Shown here: piece after piece, positions 25,266 to 33,629 of the stretch | How the letters are laid out: each line of letters starts with the position of its first letter | Numbering within the stretch: position 1 is the first letter of the stretch | Assembly: GCF_005281475.1 (NCBI RefSeq) | Contig: NZ_CP040106.1 | Coordinates: 5,756,001 to 5,820,000, forward strand | Direction: 5' to 3' | DNA: 64,000 bases | From: Echinicola rosea | Lineage (GTDB): Bacteria > Bacteroidota > Bacteroidia > Cytophagales > Cyclobacteriaceae | Program-made: the position numbers and the translations under genes | Notes under the pieces: model-generated | Databases searched by the model: none | Seen by the model: only the letters and a program-made list of their open reading frames with translations | What the model was told of the DNA's origin: nothing

Positions 25266-25889
25266 ATGATTGACTACAAAAAACTCGATGTAGAATACGA
25301 CCAGATAATAATCCTCGACCTGCTATCTGAAAATGAAAGAACTGATTGGAAAATTACAGAAGAATTGAGAGACGTTCTAAAAGGTGAAAGATTCTCAGTA
25401 CATCCAATTTACCTATCCAACAAACAAGAATTGCTTGATGCTCTGGAACAACTTACTACACAAGCCAAAGCAGGTAAAAGATACATGCTTCATTTCGTAG
25501 GTCATGGCAACAGTGATTGTATCGGGTTCAAACACAACCATGAATTGATTCCTTGGTCTCAGTTAGAAGTACCACTTCAAAATCTCAACAAAGTTTCTGA
25601 TGAAACCCTTGTCTTGAACATGACTACTTGTAAAGGGCTAAATGTAATTAAAGCAGTTGACCACATGAAAGTTGAAAAACCCTTCTTTGGTATAATCGGA
25701 TACAGTGCAGATCTCGATTACTGTGTTGGTATATCAGCTAACAAAATTTTCTACCTATCCATGTCTAATGGTATACAAATCAACAAGGCAATCGAGAAAG
25801 TTAAAAAAGAAACGGGGGATGATAATTTCCATTGCATTACGGCACAGGGCTACTCTGCAATTAAAAATAAAATAGAGCAGCAAAGATAG
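25266..25889 (+). CDS. CHAT/caspase-like protein
   Basis: The 207-residue protein shows the caspase-like dyad: His80 in MLHFVGHGNSD and Cys122 in VLNMTTCKG, each after a hydrophobic strand, as in CHAT-domain and other clan CD peptidases. The region between them (ELIPWSQLEVPLQNL) is also CHAT-like. The length is that of a bare catalytic domain without sensor repeats. Bacterial CHAT proteases can act as effectors in abortive-infection systems, but no partner sensor is adjacent here. It sits alone between structured elements A and B; element B begins at its stop codon. Confidence 0.65.
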   Translation: MIDYKKLDVEYDQIIILDLLSENERTDWKITEELRDVLKGERFSVHPIYLSNKQELLDALEQLTTQAKAGKRYMLHFVGHGNSDCIGFKHNHELIPWSQLEVPLQNLNKVSDETLVLNMTTCKGLNVIKAVDHMKVEKPFFGIIGYSADLDYCVGISANKIFYLSMSNGIQINKAIEKVKKETGDDNFHCITAQGYSAIKNKIEQQR

Positions 25890-26015
25890 GCGGGTTCGCA
25901 CATGGCCAACGCTCATTCGGACAGTCAAGGTCAAGCCCTTCGGGTTTTGAAAAAAATCTCCACCCTGCAGGTAGTATTTTTTCCAAAAACCTTGACAGCC
26001 GACCTCCACCCGCCT
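25888..26015. repeat. Structured element B: hairpin related to element A
   Basis: Outer arms AGGCGGGT (25888-25895) and ACCCGCCT (26008-26015) pair perfectly. Next come CGG (25918)/CCG (25999) and GTCAAGGT (25924-25931)/ACCTTGAC (25989-25996). The core repeats that of element A: AAAAAAATCTCCACCCT (from 25950), then GGTAGTATTTTTT. Arms differ in sequence from element A yet remain paired. It overlaps the stop codon of the CHAT gene. Confidence 0.65.
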
Positions 26016-26101
26016 TATTCAAAGCTTTCTCTTTTCTTTTTTCCCTTTTTTTCTTTTCTCTTTTGAAAAAATGTATGCGAAGCGCAGCGAGCAAAATTCT
26101 A

Positions 26102-26548
26102 ATGGCTCACTGTATGAAATCGTTTCGCATCAAAACCCATCGACCGGAAAACAGCTACAATCAGCCGCACTTCTTCATCCTGAACAGAGGACTAAACAGC
26201 GGAAAACCGCTCAACCTACCTTGCCCGAATTGCTTTGTTTGTCTTACCGACAACCTTGAGGACAGGGAATTTCTCTACTGGCTCTGCTTCGGATTGTGGA
26301 AGTCAAAATCCTTCTATCATTTTCTGAAAGGTTCCGTAATTCCATTCGTGACAATTGATGAAACCCGAAAGCTGATCCGGGAAAGTTCAACTAAGGCAAG
26401 CTGTAAAGCCCAGGCATTTCAAAAGGCTATTCATGCCCTACGACTACTCGACACCAATGAGCAAAAAATCAAGGTTGCTTTAAAGACGATTGATACTGCC
26501 CGACAAGCCATATTTTATGACTTGATGAAAGATTCAGGCGCAGGATAA
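26102..26548 (+). CDS. DUF6943-like protein of conjugative elements
   Basis: The product has 148 residues from ATG 26102 (an ATG at 26114 is equally likely; an earlier in-frame start at 26063 adds a Lys/Arg-rich, unrelated tail). The conserved part reads HFFILNRGLNSGKPLN, then PCPNCFVC and LYWLCFGLWKSKSFYHFL, a pattern I associate with DUF6943 proteins encoded in Bacteroidota mobile elements. The function is unknown. The CPNCFVC cluster could bind zinc. Confidence 0.55.
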   Translation: MAHCMKSFRIKTHRPENSYNQPHFFILNRGLNSGKPLNLPCPNCFVCLTDNLEDREFLYWLCFGLWKSKSFYHFLKGSVIPFVTIDETRKLIRESSTKASCKAQAFQKAIHALRLLDTNEQKIKVALKTIDTARQAIFYDLMKDSGAG

Positions 26549-26726
26549 ATCCTTGACCTGCCAAAAGAACAGGGCAACAAAAGCAAAATAAAGCACATAA
26601 ACGCAACAACACCAAAGAGAGAACTACCGCCTAATTCTTGAAGTAATTTAGTTGGCGAAGGGCAAATCCATGGTAAGTCCGTGTCAAGTCCAAGCAAATG
26701 TTTAACCCCTAAAAAATCGTAAAGAG

Positions 26727-27368
26727 ATGGGAAAAATTAATCAGGGTATTCTCGGTGGTGTATCAGGCCAGGTAGGGAATGTAATCGGTGGAACTTGGAA
26801 GGGCATCGATTACCTGCGCATCAAACCTTCCAGTGTAGCGAACCCAAGAACTGAAGGTCAAGTTGACCAGCGTTCTAAGTTCTCAACCGTCTTGCAGTTC
26901 TTGCAACCTATGACAGACTTCCTGAGAGTCGGTTTCAAGTTGTATGCTAACAAAATGACCCAGTTCAATGCGGCCATGTCTTACAACCTGAACAATGCGA
27001 TTACCGGAGCTTATCCAAACTTCATGATTGACTATGCAAATGCATTAGTTACTCGCGGTAATCTAACCGGAGCGTCAAACGGTGCTGCCAGTTCTCCAAG
27101 TGCTGGAAACGTGGAAGCAACCTGGACAGACAATTCAGGAAGTGGTAGTGCATTGGCAACAGACAAAGCTCTGATTGCTCTTTTGAATACTACCAGAGGA
27201 GAAGCAGTGTTCACCACTGCGGGACCAGCAAGGTCTGCCGGATCAGCGACCATTCCAGTGCCTCCTGAGTACTCAGGAGAAGACGTTGAAGTCTTCTTAG
27301 GGTTTATATCAGAAGACGGAACTAAAGTCGCTAACAGCGTTTATTTAGGCTCTGTAACAGTTGCGTAA
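26727..27368 (+). CDS. DUF6266 family protein
   Basis: The 213-residue protein starts GKINQGILGGVSGQVGNVIG and continues WKGIDYLRIKPSSVANPRTE, typical of DUF6266 proteins, which are widespread in Bacteroidota and often occur in tandem or on mobile DNA. The C-terminal half is rich in Ser, Thr, Ala and Gly and ends in beta-strand-like segments. No signal peptide is visible and no function is established. A strong terminator follows, so it is probably a single-gene unit. Confidence 0.75.
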   Translation: MGKINQGILGGVSGQVGNVIGGTWKGIDYLRIKPSSVANPRTEGQVDQRSKFSTVLQFLQPMTDFLRVGFKLYANKMTQFNAAMSYNLNNAITGAYPNFMIDYANALVTRGNLTGASNGAASSPSAGNVEATWTDNSGSGSALATDKALIALLNTTRGEAVFTTAGPARSAGSATIPVPPEYSGEDVEVFLGFISEDGTKVANSVYLGSVTVA

Positions 27369-27385
27369 AGCGATTGGTGTTTTCG

Positions 27386-27421
27386 ATAAAAACCGCTTCC
27401 TTTGTGGAGCGGTTTTTTTAT
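27386..27421 (+). terminator. Rho-independent terminator after the DUF6266 gene
   Basis: The stem AAAAACCGCT/AGCGGTTTTT closes an 11-base loop and is followed by a T-run. It begins 18 bases after the stop codon. Confidence 0.9.
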
Positions 27422-27527
27422 GTCCGCTCCACTCTAATTTTCCTTTCTTATCCCTTATTTTGCTAATACTCAGCATTTTTTGTTGCTAATTCGTTTCTAC
27501 TACTTTAGTAACACACTGAAATACAGT

Positions 27528-27816
27528 ATGTTAAAAGCAATTCAAATATTTTGCATCGGTATTGTACCGGTTTGGAGCTGATGAGCGTTTCTATCTTGGG
27601 GGCAGATACAATACAGTGAGTGGCAAGATGCGTGAAAGTGCATCAGAGAACCTCGATATCAGCCGGATCAACTTTGGTGGAGGCTGGTATTTTTCAAAGA
27701 ACGTTTTAACAAAAGTTGAGTACATGAAGCAGCAATATGAAGGCAGTGCCTGGACAGGGCGTTTTGCCGGGGCTGAGTTCAGTGGAGTCGTGGTTGAAGC
27801 GGTGATTAGTTTCTGA
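27528..27816 (+). pseudogene. Broken outer-membrane protein gene (start and end fused by deletion)
   Basis: An ATG at 27528 opens a signal-peptide-like stretch (MLKAIQIFCIGIV) that stops after 17 codons. In another frame, from about 27562, the sequence encodes the last 84 residues of a beta-barrel protein (LYRFGADERFYLGGRYNT, then a strand pattern ending in ISF). The C-terminal Phe and alternating hydrophobic residues fit an outer-membrane porin. The simplest reading is an internal deletion that joined the first and last parts out of frame. No functional product is expected. Confidence 0.6.
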
Positions 27817-28037
27817 CGGAACTCCCGTGTGGGTGACTCATCCACACGGGATTCTTTTTACTGCTGTGTAAAAGATAATGACTACAAAAATAAGTGTCAG
27901 GAGACTAAGATTTTTCAAGGGAAATACAGCATGAAAATTCACATATTGAAGTATTTGAAATACAAACCGTCAATTTTGATGTTAAAATCGAACATTCTGA
28001 ACTAAATTTCGTAAATTCGTACTAGACTTTCTCCAAA

Positions 28038-28472
28038 GTGCAACGTTTTAGAAAAATATCGGCCATCCTGCTTTCCATCCTGGTGCTGCTCAGTTCCACG
28101 AGCTACACCTTTGGTATGCATTTTTGCATGGGACAGTTGGAGAGCATTGCACTTTTTTCCGGGGCTGAGCCCTGCGAAATGGCCACTCAAAAATCACCTT
28201 GTGCCAATGATAAGCATGATCCGGATTGCGAACACCAGCAGGTGACTAAAAAAGGTTGCTGTGAAGACCAGACTTTAGTAATTGAGGGTCATGAAGACCT
28301 TACGCAAGTGACCAAAGTTGCGGTTCCTGATTTTCAAATGATCGCAGTTATCTACGTTGTGGTTTCGTTTCTTTTTAGTGACACTACCGTTGATCACTAT
28401 ACGTTTAACGACTATTCCCCCCCACTGATTGAACGTGATATACCAGTACTCGTTCAATCCTTCCTTATTTAA
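28038..28472 (+). CDS. HYC_CC_PP family periplasmic protein
   Basis: The 144-residue protein starts at GTG 28038. It has a signal peptide (AILLSILVLLSSTSYTFG), then FGMHFCMGQL, a CCED motif (KKGCCEDQ) and NDYSPPLIERDIPVLVQSFL, the HxC, CC and PP marks that give the HYC_CC_PP family its name. These small proteins are linked to copper and other metal-efflux operons of Bacteroidota; a periplasmic metal-binding role is inferred from the Cys/His content. It precedes cusA in the same direction. A paralogue is encoded at 47734-48123. Confidence 0.8.
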   Translation: MQRFRKISAILLSILVLLSSTSYTFGMHFCMGQLESIALFSGAEPCEMATQKSPCANDKHDPDCEHQQVTKKGCCEDQTLVIEGHEDLTQVTKVAVPDFQMIAVIYVVVSFLFSDTTVDHYTFNDYSPPLIERDIPVLVQSFLI

Positions 28473-28496
28473 GCATTTCATTCAATTGATCGTGAT

Positions 28497-28521
28497 CAAG
28501 GCTTAGCTCTTTAGAGCCTTG
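28497..28521 (+). terminator. Weak hairpin between the HYC_CC_PP gene and cusA
   Basis: CAAGGC (28497-28502) and GCCTTG (28516-28521) form a 6-base stem with a 13-base loop. A T-run follows only after about 20 bases, so it may slow rather than stop transcription into cusA. Confidence 0.35.
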
Positions 28522-28574
28522 GGGCATTATTGCTATGCCTTTTTAAATCAATTCAAAAGTTGAATGTAAATAAC

Positions 28575-31500
28575 ATGCTTAATAAAATCATTAAATACTT
28601 TCTTGAGAACAAGTTAGTTACCGTTCTCATCTTAATTGGCTTCATTGCCTGGGGCATTGTGACCGCCCCTTTCGGTTGGCAGATAGGTGCGTTACCTTCT
28701 GATCCCGTTCCGGTAGATGCTATTCCGGATATAGGAGAAAACCAACAGATTGTCTTTACCCAGTGGCAGGGCCGATCACCACAAGACATAGAAGACCAAA
28801 TTTCCTATCCGCTGACTACCTATTTATTAGGTATTCCGGGCGTAAAATCTATACGGAGTTCTTCTATATTTGGCTTTTCCAGTATCTTCATCATTTTCAG
28901 TGAAGATGTAGAGTTTTACTGGTCACGTTCACGTATCCTTGAGAAACTAAGTTCCTTGCCTTCCGGCTTATTACCGGAAGGGGTTCAGCCCGCACTCGGG
29001 CCTGATGCCACTGCGCTGGGCCAGGTGTATTGGTATACCATTGAGGGCAGAGATAAGGATGGAAACCCTACGGGAGGATGGGATTTACACGAAATCCGTA
29101 CCGTACAAGACTTCTACGTCAAATATGGATTAAACGCAACAGAAGGCGTTTCGGAAGTGGCTTCTATTGGTGGCTTTGTACAGGAATATCAGATTGATGT
29201 GAACCCTGATGCCCTTAAAGCCTATGATATCCCATTGCATAAAGTAATGCAGGCGGTACAGAAATCAAATAAAGACGTAGGGGCTAAAACCATTGAGATC
29301 AACCAGGCAGAATATCTGGTGCGTGGTTTGGGCTACATCAAAAAAGTAGAAGACATTGAAAAGGCCGTGGTGGCCGTTCAGGAAAATGTTCCCGTCCGTA
29401 TTAAAGACATTGGTGTAGTCACCCTGGGGCCATCCACCCGTAGAGGTCTGTTGGATAAAGACGGTGCTGAAGTGGTAGGTGGAGTAGTGGTGGCGCGCTA
29501 TGGGGCCAATCCCTTGCAGGTCATTAACAACGTCAAGGATAAGATCAAAGAAATAGCCCCGGGACTGCCGAAAAAAACGTTGGCAGATGGAAGGGAAAGC
29601 CAGCTGACCATTGTTCCGTTTTATGATCGTTCCGAGCTTATTTATGAAACATTGGGAACCCTGGAAGAAGCCATTTCGCTTCAGGTGCTCATTACCATTT
29701 TAGTAGTGATCGTGATGGTGTATAATCTCAGGGCTTCATTTCTCATTTCAAGTATCCTGCCGATTGCGGTATTAATGGTGTTTATCGCCATGCGCTATTT
29801 TGGTGTGGATGCCAATATAGTGGCCTTGTCTGGAATTGCCATTGCCATTGGTACGATGGTGGACTTGGGAGTTATACTTTCCGAAAATATTATCAAGCAT
29901 ATAGATGAAGCTCCTCCCGGTCAAAAACTGATAGATACCATTTATAATGGAGCTTCAGAAGTGGGTACCGCTATTCTCACCGCTGTTTCTACCACCATTG
30001 TCAGCTTCATTCCGGTCTTTACCATGCAAGCTGCTGAAGGAAAGCTCTTTGGACCTTTGGCATTCACCAAGACCTTTGCCCTGGTAGCTGCGCTGTTGGT
30101 GAGTCTATTGATCATGCCTACCTTGGCACATTGGTTCTTTGGATTCAAAATCAATAATAAGTTTCTTAAGAAATATGGTGGCTATGCATTAGTACTATTT
30201 GGAATTATAGGGCTCTTTACCGGTCAGGTATGGGGTGGAGTACTGCTGGTACTATTTGGTGCAATCGGAATTGTAAAGAATTTTTTTGACACTAAAAAGG
30301 AACGCTTTTCCAAGCCTGTATTATTTCTCTTCAATTATGCCGAGTTGATCATTGTACTTATTGGGGTAACCTGGCTTTTAGCTAAATATTGGCTACCACT
30401 AGGAGCTTCAAAGTCTCTGCTACTCAACTTTATTTTTGTGACCTTATTGGTAGGATTTATCCTGGGGTCGTTCACGCTTTTAGAATATTACTACAAATCT
30501 ATATTAAAATGGTGCCTGGATAATAAAGTAACTTTTTTATTGATACCTACTTTCTTGATTTTGCTTGGCGCTAATGTTTGGTTGGGTTTTAATAGCATTT
30601 TCGGGTTTATTCCTAAAGCATTGGACAATCTCGGCTGGGATGTCCGGACAACTACAGTTTGGTCAGGCCTGACCCATACTTTTCCAGGTGTGGGGAAAGA
30701 ATTTATGCCGTCCCTAGATGAAGGAAGTTTTTTGCTCATGCCAACATCCATGCCACATTCCGGTATTGAGTTCAACCGTAAAGTAGTTGGTCAGTTGGAT
30801 ATGCTCTTGACTAACATCCCGGAAGTAGAATTAACGGTAGGCAAATTAGGACGGGTAGAGTCTGCCCTTGATCCGGCACCTATTTCCATGTATGAAAACA
30901 TCATCAACTATAAAACGGAGTACATGCTCAGTGAAAAAGGGCACAGGCTAAGGTTCAAAGTTGATAAGGAAGATCGCTTTATACTCAATAGCGGTGATAG
31001 CCTTTCTAATGAAGAAGCCATTAACCGAGGTGTTGTTTTGGAGGAACTCATCCCTGATGATAACGGGAATTATTTCCGCAACTGGCGGCCGCAAATTGAA
31101 TCTCCAGATGATATCTGGAATGAAATTGTTAAGGTCACCAAAATACCGGGAGTAACTTCAGCACCTAAGCTGCAGCCTATTGAAACCCGCTTGGTGATGC
31201 TACAAACAGGTATGCGAGCCCCCATGGGTATCAAAGTATATGGTCCGGATCTGAAAACGATAGAAGACTTTGGGCTGCAACTGGAGGAAGTGCTTAAAAA
31301 TGTTCCTTCGGTAAAAGCGGAAGCCGTGTTTGCCGACAGAATTGTAGGTAAGCCCTATCTTCATCTTAACATCAACAGGGATGAGATTTCACGCTATGGG
31401 CTGAATGTGGAAGATGTACAGCAGACCATTGAAACTGCCATTGGAGGAATGAAAATTACTTCTACCGTGGAAGGACGCGAACGTTTTCCGGTGAGGGTAC

Positions 31501-32399
31501 GTTACCCTCGTGAACTTAGGGACGATCCCGAAGCATTGGGCAAAATATTATTGCCCACCCCAACGGGTGCACAGATACCGATCAGCCAGGTGGTGGACTT
31601 TGAGTATATACGTGGCCCACAGGCGATCAAAAGTGAGGAGACTTTTTTGGTAGGTTATGTATTATTTGACAAAAGGGACGGATACTCAGAAGTGGGAGTG
31701 GTCAATGACGCACAGGCGGCTATCGAGGCCAGGATAGATGCTGGGGATTTAATTGTTCCTGCCGGTATCAGCTACAAGTTCTCCGGCAGTTATGAGAATC
31801 AGGTAAGGGCTGAAAAAAGGCTTGCTATTATCGTTCCATTGGTTCTGGGGATTGTCTTTTTGATACTCTACTTCCAGTTTAAATCAGTAGCCACTTCATT
31901 GATGGTATTTACTGGTATTGCCATGGCCTTTAGTGGAGGTTTTATCATGCTATGGTTGTATGGACAAACCTGGTTTGCTGACTTCTCCCTATTCGGTACT
32001 AATTTCCGAGATCTTTTCCAAATACAAACGATTAATCTAAGTGTGGCTGTGTGGGTCGGGTTTATTGCCTTGTTTGGTATAGCCACGGATGATGGAGTAT
32101 TAATGGCTACTTATTTAGACCAAAGTTTTAATCGTAATAAAACAGACAATCTGAAAGGAATAAGAGCAGCGACAGTGGAAGCTGGTCAACGAAGAATAAA
32201 ACCTGCCGTAATGACCTCTGCCACCACTATCATTGCCTTGCTACCGATTCTTACCTCAACGGGTCGTGGGGCAGACATTATGATCCCTATGGCAATTCCA
32301 GCCTTTGGAGGTATGCTCTTCGCTGCAGTCACCTACTTTATAGTACCGGTTTTATATGCTATGAGAGAGGAAAGAAAACTTAAAAAGACACTATTATGA
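28575..32399 (+). CDS. cusA: CusA-type Cu/Ag RND efflux pump
   Basis: The product has 1274 residues from ATG 28575 (an earlier start at 28530 would add 15 residues before the first helix). It has the HME-RND layout, with GTMVDLGVILSEN in TM4 near 425-437 bearing the proton-relay Asp. Met residues in MPTSMPHSG around 720 fit the Cu(I)/Ag(I) path. Compared with the roughly 1040-residue E. coli protein it carries an extra hydrophobic region near residues 525-690 with several additional helices, which is common in Bacteroidota homologues. It overlaps the TolC-family gene by four bases and forms a tripartite pump with it and CusB. Confidence 0.92.
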   Translation: MLNKIIKYFLENKLVTVLILIGFIAWGIVTAPFGWQIGALPSDPVPVDAIPDIGENQQIVFTQWQGRSPQDIEDQISYPLTTYLLGIPGVKSIRSSSIFGFSSIFIIFSEDVEFYWSRSRILEKLSSLPSGLLPEGVQPALGPDATALGQVYWYTIEGRDKDGNPTGGWDLHEIRTVQDFYVKYGLNATEGVSEVASIGGFVQEYQIDVNPDALKAYDIPLHKVMQAVQKSNKDVGAKTIEINQAEYLVRGLGYIKKVEDIEKAVVAVQENVPVRIKDIGVVTLGPSTRRGLLDKDGAEVVGGVVVARYGANPLQVINNVKDKIKEIAPGLPKKTLADGRESQLTIVPFYDRSELIYETLGTLEEAISLQVLITILVVIVMVYNLRASFLISSILPIAVLMVFIAMRYFGVDANIVALSGIAIAIGTMVDLGVILSENIIKHIDEAPPGQKLIDTIYNGASEVGTAILTAVSTTIVSFIPVFTMQAAEGKLFGPLAFTKTFALVAALLVSLLIMPTLAHWFFGFKINNKFLKKYGGYALVLFGIIGLFTGQVWGGVLLVLFGAIGIVKNFFDTKKERFSKPVLFLFNYAELIIVLIGVTWLLAKYWLPLGASKSLLLNFIFVTLLVGFILGSFTLLEYYYKSILKWCLDNKVTFLLIPTFLILLGANVWLGFNSIFGFIPKALDNLGWDVRTTTVWSGLTHTFPGVGKEFMPSLDEGSFLLMPTSMPHSGIEFNRKVVGQLDMLLTNIPEVELTVGKLGRVESALDPAPISMYENIINYKTEYMLSEKGHRLRFKVDKEDRFILNSGDSLSNEEAINRGVVLEELIPDDNGNYFRNWRPQIESPDDIWNEIVKVTKIPGVTSAPKLQPIETRLVMLQTGMRAPMGIKVYGPDLKTIEDFGLQLEEVLKNVPSVKAEAVFADRIVGKPYLHLNINRDEISRYGLNVEDVQQTIETAIGGMKITSTVEGRERFPVRVRYPRELRDDPEALGKILLPTPTGAQIPISQVVDFEYIRGPQAIKSEETFLVGYVLFDKRDGYSEVGVVNDAQAAIEARIDAGDLIVPAGISYKFSGSYENQVRAEKRLAIIVPLVLGIVFLILYFQFKSVATSLMVFTGIAMAFSGGFIMLWLYGQTWFADFSLFGTNFRDLFQIQTINLSVAVWVGFIALFGIATDDGVLMATYLDQSFNRNKTDNLKGIRAATVEAGQRRIKPAVMTSATTIIALLPILTSTGRGADIMIPMAIPAFGGMLFAAVTYFIVPVLYAMREERKLKKTLL

Positions 32400-33628
32400 A
32401 GATCATTATAAATATTGTAATACTCGTTTTTCTCGGAACTAGCCTGAGTCAGGCGCAGACTCTGGATGACTATTTTAAAATAGCAGCAGAAAACAATCCG
32501 GGATTACAGGCGAAATATCGGGAATTTGAAGCGGCCATACAGAAAGTGGAGCAGGTAAATACTTTACCGGACCCTAATTTCTCTTTTGGTTATTTCATTT
32601 CACCGGTGGAAACGAGGGTAGGGCCACAAAAGGCAAGGTTTTCCCTGACCCAGATGTTTCCCTGGTTTGGGACGCTACGGGCACAGGGAAATGCCGCAGC
32701 TTTAATGGCAGAGGCAAAATATCAAGCCTTCTTAGACGCTCGGAATAGGTTATACTACCAGGTGGCAGCGGCCTATTATCCGCTTTATGAACTTAATCAA
32801 TGGAAAGAGATTGAGCGCGAGAATATTGAAATACTGGAATCTTATAAAACCATTGCCAATAAGAAGTTTGAAAATGGAGCGGGTACTATGGTGGACGTCT
32901 TGCGCGTAGATATTATGTTGAAGGATGCCACAACCAACCTTTCCATTCTGAACGATAAGGAAGCGCCTCTGCTGACCCGGTTTAATAAACTGCTCAACAG
33001 AGAGGAAAACGCATTGGTAATCGTAGAGGATTCTCTCGTTGCTCAAGCCTTGCCTGATAATTTCAGAAAGGACTCTTTGCTTACGAACAACCCTGTACTG
33101 GAAGAACTGGACTTAAAAATAGCCTCCAGTGAGGCAAGTGAGGAGGTCGCTTACAAACAAGGGCTTCCAAAATTTGGTGTAGGATTGGATTATGCTATTG
33201 TGGGAAACAGACCTGAAGTGGAACTTCCCGACAATGGTCAGGACATTCTAATGCCTATGGTTTCTGTCAGCATTCCCATTTTCAGGAGTAAATATAAAGC
33301 CGCTGTTAAAGAAGCACAGCTCATGCAGGAAAGCTATTCACTCCAAAAAAAGGACTTTGCCAATACCCTAACGTCAAACTACGAAATGGCCTGGTTTGAA
33401 ATTCAACAACAGCAAGAATTGATTGAGCTATACGATCAACAAATTCAGGAATCCAATCAGGCTTTAAATCTATTATTTACGGCTTACAGTAATTCAGGAA
33501 ATGAATTTGAAGAGGTACTGCGTATGCAACAGCAGCTCTTAAAATATGAAAAGATGAAGGCAACGGCCGCAACGCAGTACCAAATTGCCCTGGCCAAACT
33601 CAATTACTTAACTGCAAAAACATATTAA
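32396..33628 (+). CDS. cusC: TolC family outer-membrane factor (CusC-like)
   Basis: The 410-residue protein has a signal peptide (IINIVILVFLGTSLSQAQ), then the duplicated helical pattern of outer-membrane efflux proteins, including LPDPNFSFGYFI near 60 and LPKFGVGLDYAIVG near 258. There is no N-terminal lipidation Cys, unlike E. coli CusC. It provides the outer-membrane channel of the Cus pump. It is translationally coupled to cusA and one base ahead of cusB. Confidence 0.88.
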   Translation: MKIIINIVILVFLGTSLSQAQTLDDYFKIAAENNPGLQAKYREFEAAIQKVEQVNTLPDPNFSFGYFISPVETRVGPQKARFSLTQMFPWFGTLRAQGNAAALMAEAKYQAFLDARNRLYYQVAAAYYPLYELNQWKEIERENIEILESYKTIANKKFENGAGTMVDVLRVDIMLKDATTNLSILNDKEAPLLTRFNKLLNREENALVIVEDSLVAQALPDNFRKDSLLTNNPVLEELDLKIASSEASEEVAYKQGLPKFGVGLDYAIVGNRPEVELPDNGQDILMPMVSVSIPIFRSKYKAAVKEAQLMQESYSLQKKDFANTLTSNYEMAWFEIQQQQELIELYDQQIQESNQALNLLFTAYSNSGNEFEEVLRMQQQLLKYEKMKATAATQYQIALAKLNYLTAKTY

Positions 33629-33629
33629 G

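Noticed and set aside
24862..26015. Retron-type reading of the structured elements
   Set aside because: The long hairpins recall msr-msd RNA, but no reverse transcriptase gene lies nearby and no branching-G context is evident.
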